A stretch of 64,000 nt of DNA from an uncultured Prevotellaceae bacterium (GTDB lineage Bacteria > Bacteroidota > Bacteroidia > Bacteroidales > Bacteroidaceae): the NCBI GenBank assembly GCA_900320845.1, contig ONTS01000005.1:20123-84122 (forward strand). Reading direction: 5' to 3'. This document shows positions 9,353-18,651 of this stretch, piece by piece. Under the pieces are notes generated by a model. The model saw nothing but the letters and a program-made list of their open reading frames with translations. It searched no databases and was not told where the DNA came from. Positions within the stretch are counted from its first letter, which is position 1; each line of letters starts with the position of its first letter. The translations under genes were made by a program, and so were the position numbers.

Positions 9353-11125
9353 TTAAAACAATCGGTCTATATCCTCCTGTTGTATGATGTGGATGATATT
9401 CTTTCCGTCGGGTGTGTGATGTACGTCTGTGCATCTGAAGAGGCGGTTGACGAGATCGTCCATCTCGTTTGGTGTGAGCACTTCGCCCACGGTGATGGCG
9501 GTCTTGTCAGCCAGCTGCCGTGCTACGCGGTCTTGCAACGATACTGCGGCAGTGTTCTCCTGCTGCTCAGCGTCGGTCAACAGCTCGGTGATGAGTAGCT
9601 GAATGTTTTGTCCGGCAATGGTTGTGGGTATGCCAGTGACAGCCACCGATTGCTTGCCCAGCACCTGAATGTCGAAGCCGAGGGTCTGTAAGGTAGGCAA
9701 TATCTGCTCCATGAGGACTGCCTGGGTGGCTGTCAACTCAATGGTTTCGGCAAAGACAAGCTGCTGTGTGTGCGTATGTTGCGGTGCCTTGGTGCTGATG
9801 TACTCCTCGTAGAGTATGCGTTGGTGAGCTCGGTGTTGGTCGATGAACATCAGTCCCGACTTCACTGGTGTGATGATGTAGCGCCCTTTGTACTGCATGT
9901 GTTTGGCAGAGGTTGTGGGTTGCATCGTCTGCTCTTCTGTCTCCGTCGTGGGGAAGAGGTGGCTCTCCTGCTGTGGGGTGGACATCTGGTAGAGTTTCTG
10001 CCAGTCGGTGGGCACTGCTGTAGGTGTGGGGCGGTAGTTGCTCTGTGACGTGTGATGGCTGACAGGCGTCGGATCAGGGCTGAACACTGGAATGTCGGGC
10101 TTTCCCTCGTTGTCGAAGTCGAGCTTTGTGGCGGTGTCGTAGCGTCCAATGGTATTGCGCACGGCTGAGGCTAATATCTGCCAGATGGCCTGTTCATCCT
10201 CAAACTTTATCTCGGTCTTGGTGGGATGGATGTTGACGTCGATATTTGCCGGGTCAACATTGATATATATATAATAAGGAATATGTTCGCCTTGTGGTAT
10301 GAGTCGCTCGTAGACGCTCGTCACAGCCTTGTGGAAATAGGGGTGACGCATGAAGCGTCCGTTTGTGAAGAAGAACTGTTGTGCATTGTTCTTGCGTGCT
10401 GCTTCGGGTTTGGCCACGAATCCGGTCACATGGCATAGTGACGTCTTTGTGTTGATGGGGAGGAGGTACTGGCGCTGTTTTTTGCCGAAGATATCGCTGA
10501 TACGCTCCTGTAATGTTGTCTGTGCCAGGTTGAAAAGTTGTATGCCGTTGTGTGTGAGTGAGAAGGCAATGTCGGGATATACGAGCACAATGCGCTGGAA
10601 AGTCTGTATGATGTGGTTGAGCTCGGTGGTGTTCGACTTGAGAAACTTTCTTCTTGCCGGCATGTTGAAGAAAAGGTTCTGCACGTTGATGTTGCATCCT
10701 TGCATACATGCTGTGGGTTTTTGGGCCTTCACCTTCGATGCTTCTATGGTGAGTTGTGTTCCCACTTCGTTTTCCTGTCTGCGTGTTTTTAGGTCTACCT
10801 GTGCTACGGCAGCGATGGAGGGCAGTGCTTCTCCTCGGAAGCCCATGGTGTGAAGGGCGAACAAGTCGTCAGCCTTTCTTATCTTTGAGGTGGCGTGTCG
10901 CTCGAAAGCCAGTCGTGCATCGGTGTCTGTCATGCCTATGCCGTTGTCGACAACCTGTATGGCTGTGCGTCCGGCGTCGGTAATGTTGACTTGTATGCGT
11001 GTAGCTTTTGCATCGATGGCGTTTTCCATCAGCTCCTTTACTACAGAGCTGGGGCGCTGTATGACTTCGCCTGCTGCTATCTGATTGGCGACGCTGTCGG
11101 GTAGAAGCTGTATGATATCGCTCAT
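9353..11125 (-). CDS. mutL: DNA mismatch repair protein MutL
   Basis: Mismatch-repair coordinator that couples MutS to strand removal. The N-terminal GHKL ATPase is intact: E31 and N35 in KELMENAIDA, D60 in DNGIGM, and the GFRGEAL loop. A transducer and a long low-complexity linker (about 340-400, rich in P, T, Q, S) lead to the C-terminal dimerisation domain. The place of the metal-dependent endonuclease motif DQHA-x2-E-x4-E reads DQHRAHQRILYE at 429-440, so alanine and the first glutamate are replaced. The C-terminal CPHGRP-type motif is not recognisable either. Its start codon overlaps the end of the upstream OstA-like gene by 4 bases, which points to translational coupling. Confidence 0.95.
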   Translation of the reverse strand: MSDIIQLLPDSVANQIAAGEVIQRPSSVVKELMENAIDAKATRIQVNITDAGRTAIQVVDNGIGMTDTDARLAFERHATSKIRKADDLFALHTMGFRGEALPSIAAVAQVDLKTRRQENEVGTQLTIEASKVKAQKPTACMQGCNINVQNLFFNMPARRKFLKSNTTELNHIIQTFQRIVLVYPDIAFSLTHNGIQLFNLAQTTLQERISDIFGKKQRQYLLPINTKTSLCHVTGFVAKPEAARKNNAQQFFFTNGRFMRHPYFHKAVTSVYERLIPQGEHIPYYIYINVDPANIDVNIHPTKTEIKFEDEQAIWQILASAVRNTIGRYDTATKLDFDNEGKPDIPVFSPDPTPVSHHTSQSNYRPTPTAVPTDWQKLYQMSTPQQESHLFPTTETEEQTMQPTTSAKHMQYKGRYIITPVKSGLMFIDQHRAHQRILYEEYISTKAPQHTHTQQLVFAETIELTATQAVLMEQILPTLQTLGFDIQVLGKQSVAVTGIPTTIAGQNIQLLITELLTDAEQQENTAAVSLQDRVARQLADKTAITVGEVLTPNEMDDLVNRLFRCTDVHHTPDGKNIIHIIQQEDIDRLF

Positions 11126-12864
11126 TGTAGTATAGTGGTTGGTGTGTCAGGAACTTCTGTTTCCAGTGTTTGCTGTGTTGGGGTGAAACGTTCTTGCGGC
11201 TTGAGCTGCTGTTCGGTGTTTTTAGTTCTCCATTCGAAGATGTCTTCCGGGTTGCGTGGTCGTATGTAGTCGAACCATGCAAATCCCGGCAGCTGTGTCT
11301 TGTCAGACGGTGTCTGGGTCAAGGGGTATGCTGTTCCTACCGGCTTTCTGACCCATATCTTGTCCAACTGTCGCAGGGTGTCGATGTACATGCGCATGGT
11401 GTCGCCTTCAAGGTAGTTCAATGCTATGATGGTACTGTCCTTTTCGTCTTGCGGATAGTAGATGGTCTTAACGTTTCCTATGGCATCGGTGCGCCGCATG
11501 TTTCCCTTTTCGTCGAAGAATGCGTGTATGACTTTTGCCGACAGTTGGTTGTAGTGTTCTCCGTCTGTCATCTGTTCGATGGACATTGCTTGTTGATTGA
11601 CGTTTACACGGCGTATGGTTGAGTCGGCAAGGAACACCTCAATCTGTTCGCCGACTATCTGTCTGTTGTCGCTCCATACGATGGGGTCTCGCAGAAGGGT
11701 GAGCAGTGAGTCTCGGGTGTTGTAGCTTATGCTGTCTGCCACGGCCTGAACGTCGTTTCGATATGTGCGTGCATGGTGGTAGACGTACACCTCTCGGTAC
11801 ATGGAGTCGGTGTTGATGTAGAATGTCTTCATGCGTAGTGTGTCGGCATGCAGCCACAGGGTGTCGCCTTGTGAGTATTCTTTTGCTACGGGCCGTTGTG
11901 TGGCGAAGGCTGTTCCGAGCTTGCTGTCGTAGCGGCAGTATCCTGCCTGCAGCTCGTTTTTGTTTTTTTTGCCATAGTATTCTACCCTGCCTTTGGCTTC
12001 GTATAGTCCTGTGCTCTTCTCGTTGAACAGCGTGTCGGCAGTGATGGTCATATCGTCGTCTTCTACTGTCGAGCGGCTGTATAGCTCTGTGCGCTCTGCA
12101 TGTGTGTCGTAGTATCCGTTTTGTGTGGTGATGGTGCGTCTGTCAGTGTATATTACTGATCTGCCCACTACGTTGGCTGTGCCGCTGCTTGTGTCGTAGA
12201 GCAGGCTGTCGGTTTCGATATAGTCGTTGTCTTTTTTCAATGTGACGCCATAGAAGAATCGTGCCAGGCGTGTGTCGGTGTGGTATTCGCCCCAGTCGCT
12301 CACGAGTTGTGTCTGTTGATCTACCAGTCGTCCGCCTTCAAAGTAGTATCCTATGTTGTTGCGCCTGTCGAAGTCGAGCGAGTCGGCATATAGTGTTGTT
12401 TTTCTGTGTTTGAGCACTACGTTTCCTCTTGCTCGTATCATCTCTTGTTGTCCGTCGTATGCCACTCTTTGTGCTGTCAGAGATATGGTGTCGCCTTGTC
12501 TGAATCGTACGTGTCCGTATGCGTTGAAGGCGTTTTGTCTTTCCCAGAAGTGTGCGCTGTCGCACTTCAGCGTTGCTCCGCGGTGTGTGAAGTGTACGCT
12601 GCCTTTTGCTACTTGCAGTCCTGGGCGCATGCTTTCGTCGGCGAACAGGGCGTCGGCATGATTTAGGAATATGCGTTGTGCTTTTCGCTGTGCTCTAAGC
12701 TGTGCTGGCATGGTGCAGGTAAGGAGTAGTATGAGGGTGATGATGGTGCAACGGGCAGTGAGAATGGATGATTGGGTATGGCATAGGTGTTTAGAGCTTG
12801 GAGCAGCATGGGTGTTGCTCCAAGCTCTAAGGGGTGTGTTGTGCAAGAGGTTTATTTTATCCAT
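11122..12864 (-). CDS. OstA/LptA-like envelope protein
   Basis: Probable periplasmic protein of the LPS-transport OstA/LptA fold. After a hydrophobic segment at about residues 38-53, the sequence is a string of beta-repeats typical of the jellyroll: NHADALFADE, LKCDSAHFWERQNAFNAYGHVRF, LTAQRVAYDGQQEMIRARGNVVL, LYADSLDFDRR. At 580 residues it is much longer than E. coli LptA and matches the long OstA-like proteins of Bacteroidota. The N-terminus before the hydrophobic core is unusually long (about 37 residues), but the ATG at 12864 overlaps the SurA-like stop by 13 bases, which favours it. A GTG or TTG start nearer the core is possible. Neighbours with SurA domains support a role in outer-membrane assembly. 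Confidence 0.82.
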   Translation of the reverse strand: MDKINLLHNTPLRAWSNTHAAPSSKHLCHTQSSILTARCTIITLILLLTCTMPAQLRAQRKAQRIFLNHADALFADESMRPGLQVAKGSVHFTHRGATLKCDSAHFWERQNAFNAYGHVRFRQGDTISLTAQRVAYDGQQEMIRARGNVVLKHRKTTLYADSLDFDRRNNIGYYFEGGRLVDQQTQLVSDWGEYHTDTRLARFFYGVTLKKDNDYIETDSLLYDTSSGTANVVGRSVIYTDRRTITTQNGYYDTHAERTELYSRSTVEDDDMTITADTLFNEKSTGLYEAKGRVEYYGKKNKNELQAGYCRYDSKLGTAFATQRPVAKEYSQGDTLWLHADTLRMKTFYINTDSMYREVYVYHHARTYRNDVQAVADSISYNTRDSLLTLLRDPIVWSDNRQIVGEQIEVFLADSTIRRVNVNQQAMSIEQMTDGEHYNQLSAKVIHAFFDEKGNMRRTDAIGNVKTIYYPQDEKDSTIIALNYLEGDTMRMYIDTLRQLDKIWVRKPVGTAYPLTQTPSDKTQLPGFAWFDYIRPRNPEDIFEWRTKNTEQQLKPQERFTPTQQTLETEVPDTPTTILQ

Positions 12865-14288
12865 CCTTCGTATTTGAAGTGACAGTCGTGATATTGTTCA
12901 GGTACGCGTGTGTAGATGGTCTTGATTTTGTTGACTATCCATTGGTGTATGAATTTTTCGCGTTCTACGCCCAGCACGTGTTCGTGCAGCACTTGGTAGT
13001 CTTCTGTCATTGTTGCTTTATGGCTTTGGATGCGGTTTTTCAGTCTTATGACGGCAATGACTACCTGTCCTTTTTCGTTAATCATGCGGAATGGCTGTGA
13101 GATGTCTCCAGGTTGCATTTTTTCTACTTGCCGGGCGATGTCTGTCGGCAGTTGTTGCATTTCAATACGTGATGTTCGCTCTCCTGTTTCGGGATTGATG
13201 TATGACATCAGTCCGTTGTTGTTTCGTGTGTTTTTGTCATCGGAGACGTAAGGTACTGCTGACTCGAAGGTGTACTTGCCTTCTTTGACGTCGCTGATGA
13301 GTGTGTCGAGCTTTGCTGTGAGCGAGTCTATCGCTACTTGATTTACTTTCGGTTTGAGCAGGATGTGTCGGCAGTTGATGCGTTCACCGCTTTTGTCTAT
13401 GAGCTGTATGATGTGGAATCCGAAGTCTGTCTCTACAATTTTAGATATTTTGTTGGGGTCGGTGAGGTTGAATGCTACTTGTGCGAATGTGGGATCGAGC
13501 GCAGCTCTTGGCATATATCCGAGTTCTCCTCCTTGACGGGCGCTTCCGTCTTCAGAGTATAGACGTGCAAGTGTTGCGAATGATGTTTCTCCGCTGTTGA
13601 TTCTCTCGGTATAGTCTCTTAATGTGTTCTTGATGCGGCTTACTTCGTCTGGTGCTGCTGGCGGTACTTTGCTTATTACCTGCACTTCTACTGTTGTGGG
13701 TACGTTGGGCATGCTGTCGATGGGGAGGTGTTGGTAGTATCGTCTTACTGCTGCCGGCGTTATGGTGACATCTTTTACGAGTTCGCTTCGCATACGCTGG
13801 ACCATAATCTGGTTGCGCAGTTCGTCCCGCATCTCCAGTCGCATTTGTGTGAGGCTCATATTGCGCCACTCTTCCAGCTTTTCTTTGCTGCCTGCCTGTT
13901 GTATCATCCATGTTATGCGGCTTTCTACTTCCTGTGCTACTTCAGAGTCTTTTACCTCGATGGAGTCGAGTTGTGCCTGGTGTAGGAACAGTTTCTGCAC
14001 TGCGAGGTTTTCGGCTATGGCGCATTCGGGTTCGCTTTCCCATCTGATGCCTTCCTGCATGCTTTGTATTCGGGTGACTTCTATGTCGGATTTGAGTATT
14101 GGTTCGTCGCCCACGACCCATACTACTTCGTCTACGGCATTGGCTGCTCCGACTTTGTGTGTTGTGGCGGGAGGTACTGTGTCGTTAGCCTCAGTGTTGG
14201 GGATGGAGGTTGTCATTTCTGTTGCTGTCAGGAATGTGCTGCAGTACAAGAGCGTGGCTGGCAGCAGGTGCCGTATGTGCTGTCTCAT
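12852..14288 (-). CDS. SurA-like periplasmic peptidyl-prolyl isomerase
   Basis: Periplasmic folding factor for outer-membrane proteins. In 478 residues it has a short signal segment (RHLLPATLLYCSTFL), a SurA-type N-terminal helical region beginning VVWVVGDEPILKSDIE, and parvulin-like domains. The clearest parvulin domain is FATLARLYSEDGSARQGGELGYMP through FGFHIIQLI; a more divergent second one follows INCRHILLKP. The frame is open to 14435, but the added 49 residues are polar and would run over the end of the next gene upstream. The ATG at 14288 puts a hydrophobic leader at the N-terminus. The gene overlaps the OstA-like gene by 13 bases and lies 71 bases after the PpiC gene. Confidence 0.87.
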   Translation of the reverse strand: MRQHIRHLLPATLLYCSTFLTATEMTTSIPNTEANDTVPPATTHKVGAANAVDEVVWVVGDEPILKSDIEVTRIQSMQEGIRWESEPECAIAENLAVQKLFLHQAQLDSIEVKDSEVAQEVESRITWMIQQAGSKEKLEEWRNMSLTQMRLEMRDELRNQIMVQRMRSELVKDVTITPAAVRRYYQHLPIDSMPNVPTTVEVQVISKVPPAAPDEVSRIKNTLRDYTERINSGETSFATLARLYSEDGSARQGGELGYMPRAALDPTFAQVAFNLTDPNKISKIVETDFGFHIIQLIDKSGERINCRHILLKPKVNQVAIDSLTAKLDTLISDVKEGKYTFESAVPYVSDDKNTRNNNGLMSYINPETGERTSRIEMQQLPTDIARQVEKMQPGDISQPFRMINEKGQVVIAVIRLKNRIQSHKATMTEDYQVLHEHVLGVEREKFIHQWIVNKIKTIYTRVPEQYHDCHFKYEGWIK

Positions 14289-14359
14289 TGTTGTTGTTGG
14301 TTTGTCAATGAAGGGTTGTATTGTGTTGTTTTGTATGTTGTTGTGTGTTGTGTTGGATG

Positions 14360-15829
14360 TCAGTGTTTGTTGACTGTTGCCACTACTGCCTCGTCGATGT
14401 TGACGGTATATCGTTGCTTGAGCTGTGCCACCCATTGTTGTTCGAGGTATTCCTGGTATTGAGCTACGACTTGTGATCGCACGTCTTGGTAGTCTTCGGG
14501 TGCTTTGAGCAGGCGTCCGAAGACGTTTTCTATGGGGTATGAGCTGTTCTTTTCGGGTGTGACATTTTTTTTGAACACTTTATTGTCTACCCATGTGTTG
14601 TCTCCTTCTTTGAAACGTCCGAGTTCTACGCGTATTCGTATTACTGAATCTTTGTTGAATGTGGTTCGCAGTGTTTCTTTCCATTGTTCGAACGGCAGTT
14701 TCTTCACGCTTTTCTTTACTGCTTTCTCGGTGTCTTTGTCTTTGACATGGTACACCATTCCTTTGTATCTGGGTGTATGCCATGTGAAGTTTTTTTTGTT
14801 TTTGTTGAAGAACTGCTCCAATGCTTTTTCGTTGCTATTTGCTTTCTCCCATACTTCGCGGTTACTGATTTCGAAAAAGAGCAGTCCGTCGTGGTATTCT
14901 TGTATGAGATTTTTCAGGTCTGGGTCTTTTTCCTGCAGCTCTTGTGCTTTTTGGTCTATGATCTGTTGTGTGGTTGTTCCATTGCCTGCCTCTTCTGCCA
15001 TGGCTTTGAGTTTGTTGTTGATGATTTCTTCTCGCAAGTTGCGTTGTTCTATGAAGTTGATGATGTTTGTTCGTACGCTGTCGTATGGGAACATTTCGCG
15101 ATGTTGGAGCATTTTGATGATGTGTAATCCTGCTGGTGACTGGACTACGTTGCTGACTTCGCCGTCTTTTAGTGCTGTTGCTGCGTTTTCAAATTCTGGG
15201 AAGAAGCTGCCTTTCTGTGCCCATCCGAGCTCTCCTCCTTTGTCTTTGTTGGTCTGGTCTTCCGAATAAGTTTGTGCGAGCGCCTCAAAGGTGCTGCTTC
15301 CTTTGTTGAGCAGGTTGTGAATGCTGTCTGCGAGTTGTCTTTTCTGCTGCACTTTTTCTGTCGACATTTTCTGTGGTATGCGGAAGAAGATGTGTGCGCA
15401 GTTGAAGAGTCCTCCTGTCTCGTCCACTTGCTTCTTGGATATGTTGTATATTTCCTTTGCTTTTGCCTCAACGTCTTCGTCGCTGATAAGGGTGGGTCTT
15501 ATCTGTTGGTCGCGGTAGCTCTGAAACTCGTTTTTAAATGATTGCATAGTATCAAGATGCTCGTCCATGGCGGCTGCCACCTTGAGTTTATAGTTCACGA
15601 AGAGCGGCACATATTCTTCGACGCTTTTGCGGTCGATGACTCCTTCGTTGTTGTTTTTGTTGTAGCTGTACTCAAATTCCGACCTCAGCACAGGTTTTCC
15701 GTTGATGGTCATTATCACGGGGTCGTGGGTTGTGTTTGTGCCGTTGTCCGTTGTTATCTGTCTTGTGCTTTGTGCGTTGAGATTCAGTGTGCAGCAGGCG
15801 AATGCTGCCAGTAGAATGGATTTTCTCAT
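14360..15829 (-). CDS. PpiC-type peptidyl-prolyl cis-trans isomerase
   Basis: Second periplasmic parvulin-type chaperone of the cluster, 489 residues. A signal peptide (MRKSILLAAFACCTLNLNAQ) is followed by a helical N-terminal domain opening VIMTINGKPVLRSEFEYSY. The parvulin domain reads NCAHIFFRIP, then FEALAQTYSEDQTNKDKGGELGWAQKGSFFPEF and AGLHIIKML. The C-terminal 250 residues are helical and charged, with no domain I can name. It is the first gene of the likely operon ppiC-surA-ostA-mutL, with a candidate promoter about 80 bases upstream. Two consecutive SurA/PpiC genes are usual in Bacteroidota; which outer-membrane clients each serves is unknown. Confidence 0.88.
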   Translation of the reverse strand: MRKSILLAAFACCTLNLNAQSTRQITTDNGTNTTHDPVIMTINGKPVLRSEFEYSYNKNNNEGVIDRKSVEEYVPLFVNYKLKVAAAMDEHLDTMQSFKNEFQSYRDQQIRPTLISDEDVEAKAKEIYNISKKQVDETGGLFNCAHIFFRIPQKMSTEKVQQKRQLADSIHNLLNKGSSTFEALAQTYSEDQTNKDKGGELGWAQKGSFFPEFENAATALKDGEVSNVVQSPAGLHIIKMLQHREMFPYDSVRTNIINFIEQRNLREEIINNKLKAMAEEAGNGTTTQQIIDQKAQELQEKDPDLKNLIQEYHDGLLFFEISNREVWEKANSNEKALEQFFNKNKKNFTWHTPRYKGMVYHVKDKDTEKAVKKSVKKLPFEQWKETLRTTFNKDSVIRIRVELGRFKEGDNTWVDNKVFKKNVTPEKNSSYPIENVFGRLLKAPEDYQDVRSQVVAQYQEYLEQQWVAQLKQRYTVNIDEAVVATVNKH

Positions 15830-15876
15830 AATGATAATGATGTTGTAGCTTTTTTTATCAGCTGTTTGTGCATTGT

Positions 15877-15895
15877 CTTGCCAGTGGTTGGCAAG
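15877..15895 (-). promoter_or_regulatory. hairpin in the 5' leader of the PpiC gene
   Basis: CTTGCCA and TGGCAAG form a perfect 7-bp stem around a 5-base loop. It lies between the candidate promoter and the start codon, so it would be in the leader RNA. Function unknown. Confidence 0.4.
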
Positions 15896-15906
15896 TTGTC
15901 TGAGGG

Positions 15907-15914
15907 CAAAGATA
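15907..15914 (-). promoter_or_regulatory. candidate -7 element for the PpiC-SurA-OstA-MutL unit
   Basis: On the minus strand this reads TATCTTTG, a match to the Bacteroidota -7 box TAnnTTTG, 78 bases before the start codon. I do not find a clear TTG at the -33 position. Confidence 0.5.
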
Positions 15915-15978
15915 CTGCCATTTCTTCATACTAGTGGATGTTCTGTCTTGTTTTTATGTTTTTTTAGGACTTAATCGA

Positions 15979-16155
15979 GCCCTGCCAAAGCAGAAAAGCG
16001 GTGCGGAGAGGTGTGCTTGTGCTTGCATGCTACATGGAATGATGTTGTGCATGATGTCAAATGTGAATGATTTTGTGGGCAGGGGGTAAGTGTCGGTTGT
16101 TATGACAGCCTGCTGTAACGGGTGTTTTGCGGTTGTTTTTCTGTTTTGGCAGGGC
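15979..16155. repeat. 19-bp inverted repeat in the malQ-ppiC spacer
   Basis: The arm at 15979-15997 (core CCCTGCCAAAGCAGAAAA) recurs inverted at 16137-16155 with one mismatch, which would be a G-U pair in RNA. The arms are separated by 139 bases holding no gene. The right arm ends 7 bases from the malQ stop, so it might be part of a 3' structure, or the termini of a small defunct element. Confidence 0.6.
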
Positions 16156-16161
16156 ATGGTA

Positions 16162-18651
16162 TTATGCTCGTTGGCTTTGTGTGATGTATTGTTTAATTTT
16201 GTTTTTATATTTTTTGTCTGCCTGCAGTTGTTCGATTGTGCATGGCATACGGTATTGCCAGTAGTGTTTGTTGTGTGCCGGGTTGTTTATTCTTGTGTTT
16301 TGTGGTGTGTCGTTGGTGTATGTTTGTTCTGTTGCGAGCCAGTCTTGTATTGGTATGATGCACATCATGGATGGTGCTTTGAGGTGTGTGTTTATGATTT
16401 GTGCAGCGAGTTGTGGTGTGAGTGTTTCTGGTGCTTGTCCTGATTGGTGCATTACTTGGTTGTAGTATTGTTGTACGCGTTTTCTGTCTTTCTGCCACCA
16501 GAGTCTGAGGGGCTGCATGTCGTGTGTGGTTGTCATGCAGACTGAGAGGTATGGGTAGTTTTTTGTGTTTCCGAATTGTCCGTCTTCTGGTTGTTTTGGC
16601 ATGAGTTGTATCTGCAATGTGAGTATTTTGAGGTTATGCATGATGTGTGGCATGCATGCTGGTACCATTCCGAGGTCTTCGGCGCATGGTATCATGTGTG
16701 TGGCGTTGATGAGTGCTGACAGTTTGCCTATGCCTTCTTCGTGCCACAATGTTTCTTGTCGGTGATAGAAGTAATCTTGGTATATGCTGTTGAATTTGTT
16801 TTGCTGTTGTTTGTTGAGTATGTTGTATGTCTGTTGTTGTTGTGCGTCGATTCTGGGGTGCCATGTGTTTGTTGTGTGTGTGTCTGGTACAAAGAGTTCT
16901 GCTGGCAATTGGTCGGGTATTTTTTGGAGTGTGTGTGCTGGCACGAAGTGTCCTTCGCGTCCGTCGTCTGTTCCGAGTGGTATTGCCCATATGCGGCAGA
17001 ATCCGATGATGTGGTCGAGTCGGAATATGTCGAAGTAGTTCTGCATGTGTTTGAGTCGTTGTTTCCACCATGTGTATTTTTCTTTTCGCATAGTCTGCCA
17101 GTTGTATAATGGGAATCCCCAGTTTTGTCCTTTTTGGCTGAAGAAGTCTGGTGGTGCTCCTGCCTGCAGAGAGCGTATGAAGTTTTCGGGTTTCTGCCAC
17201 ACGTCTGCTGAGTGTGGATGGACTCCGATTCCTATGTCTCCTTTGAGCTTTATTCCTTTGTGTATGGCATGCTGGTGTGCTGCTGTGAGTTGTCTGTGCA
17301 GCACCCACTGCTGGTAGAATGTGTAGTAGTGGCATGGGGTGTCGGTGTGCTTGGGTGAGTTGTTTTTTGTGTGTTTTTGTTGTGTGTGGATTGTCCATTT
17401 TTCTCGTTCTTGCTCTTTCCATCGTTCTTGTCCTCTCCAATGGTCGGAATCTGGTGTGTGGTATGTGTCTCGGTGTGCACACCATGCTGCATATGGTACG
17501 AGCCATTCTGCTTGTTCTTTAAACCATTGTCTGAAATCTCTGTTTCTGCGAACTTGTTCCCACTGTTCTGCAAATGAGAGTTGTATATATTCATTTTTGA
17601 GTTTCATGACTGCCTCGTAGTGTACTACGGGTTGGGCGTTAAGTTGTTGTCGTTCTTTTTCCCATCTTCTCCGATGTTTTGCTGGCATATTGACGTCAGG
17701 CAGCTGCCGCAGGTCAATATATATGGGGTGAAGTGCAAAGACTGATACTGCTGAGTATGGATAGCTGTCGTGCCATGTCATCGTGGCTGATGTGTCGTTC
17801 ACGGGTAGTAGCTGCAATACTTTCTGACCTGTATCGGCGATCCAGTCTATCATTGAGCATAGATCGCCGAAGTCGCCGACTCCGCAACTGCCTTCTGAGC
17901 GCAGAGAGAATACGGGTACGAGTGTTCCTGCATGTCGTGGATGGGGGAAGTCAAGGGATACGTCGGGGAGCTCTGTCACTACACACCTGTCTTTCTCTAT
18001 GCGTAGCTGTCTGTTTTCTCCTGTCTCCCAACGTACTTTCTCTGTGTTGCGGGCAACAAACTTCACTGCTGTAGGTCCCCACGTCAAGGCGTCGTCGGGA
18101 AGTGCCACGCTCCATCTGCTTTCTCCTATCTGTTGCATCACGATTCCTTTTTGAACATCCCAACTGCCAAGGGCTGGACTTTCTCCGACCAGGTACAGAC
18201 GCTCGTCATCAAGCAGATGGGGGGCACGTACCATCACCATGCAGTGGTCTTCATCTGACTGTCCTGCGGTGCTGTATGTTGCCGTGTCCTGCTGACAATC
18301 GGCAGGACTGACGGACTCGTCACTGTACAAAAAGGCATCTTCTGGAGCATCCTGCCAACGGCACCACACAGTGCAGATACGGTTACGCAAAGCCTCCAGA
18401 GGCAGCACATGCGGAGAGCGCCTCCACTCCTCGCGCAGAGGGTATCCGTCTTCATCAACAACGCTGAAGAAGAAGCGCCCAACGTCGCCCACATCTCTGG
18501 GCACGGCATCAATATGAGTGCACCAGTTAATGCCGTCCATTGAGGACAGTGGAAAATTAACAATGTCTCCATCACACAAAAAATGTACCCGAAGCGTTGC
18601 TTTGTCACTCACCATATGTGTGGTGTCGTAGTCAAGATGTAATGTAATCAT
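16162..18651 (-). CDS. malQ: 4-alpha-glucanotransferase with N-terminal starch-binding domains (GH77)
   Basis: Cytoplasmic enzyme that transfers alpha-1,4-glucan segments between maltodextrins. In 829 residues there are two CBM20-like domains (about 10-120 and 140-260; the second has LYLVGESPALGSWDVQKG) and a GH77 catalytic domain. Catalytic residues can be placed by family motif: nucleophile D546 in RLDHIIGF, acid-base E658 in CAEDLGM, and D711 in TTTHDMQP. The frame is open to 18780, but I start at the ATG at 18651 (MITLHLDY), where the first CBM begins. The CBM20-CBM20-GH77 layout is standard in Bacteroidota. The C-terminal two-thirds are unusually rich in H, T, Q and N, matching an A/C-rich coding strand there. 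No signal peptide. Confidence 0.92.
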   Translation of the reverse strand: MITLHLDYDTTHMVSDKATLRVHFLCDGDIVNFPLSSMDGINWCTHIDAVPRDVGDVGRFFFSVVDEDGYPLREEWRRSPHVLPLEALRNRICTVWCRWQDAPEDAFLYSDESVSPADCQQDTATYSTAGQSDEDHCMVMVRAPHLLDDERLYLVGESPALGSWDVQKGIVMQQIGESRWSVALPDDALTWGPTAVKFVARNTEKVRWETGENRQLRIEKDRCVVTELPDVSLDFPHPRHAGTLVPVFSLRSEGSCGVGDFGDLCSMIDWIADTGQKVLQLLPVNDTSATMTWHDSYPYSAVSVFALHPIYIDLRQLPDVNMPAKHRRRWEKERQQLNAQPVVHYEAVMKLKNEYIQLSFAEQWEQVRRNRDFRQWFKEQAEWLVPYAAWCAHRDTYHTPDSDHWRGQERWKEQEREKWTIHTQQKHTKNNSPKHTDTPCHYYTFYQQWVLHRQLTAAHQHAIHKGIKLKGDIGIGVHPHSADVWQKPENFIRSLQAGAPPDFFSQKGQNWGFPLYNWQTMRKEKYTWWKQRLKHMQNYFDIFRLDHIIGFCRIWAIPLGTDDGREGHFVPAHTLQKIPDQLPAELFVPDTHTTNTWHPRIDAQQQQTYNILNKQQQNKFNSIYQDYFYHRQETLWHEEGIGKLSALINATHMIPCAEDLGMVPACMPHIMHNLKILTLQIQLMPKQPEDGQFGNTKNYPYLSVCMTTTHDMQPLRLWWQKDRKRVQQYYNQVMHQSGQAPETLTPQLAAQIINTHLKAPSMMCIIPIQDWLATEQTYTNDTPQNTRINNPAHNKHYWQYRMPCTIEQLQADKKYKNKIKQYITQSQRA

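Noticed and set aside
9297-9434. N-terminal extension of the symporter
   Set aside because: It would overlap mutL by 82 bases and adds basic residues before the conserved first membrane helix.
14289-14435. 49-residue extension of the SurA-like protein
   Set aside because: It would bury the signal peptide and overlap the end of the PpiC gene.
16634-17506. 290-codon open frame in another minus-strand frame of malQ
   Set aside because: The product is almost only T, R, H and P, a by-product of the A/C-rich coding strand. malQ itself has all its catalytic motifs in the main frame.
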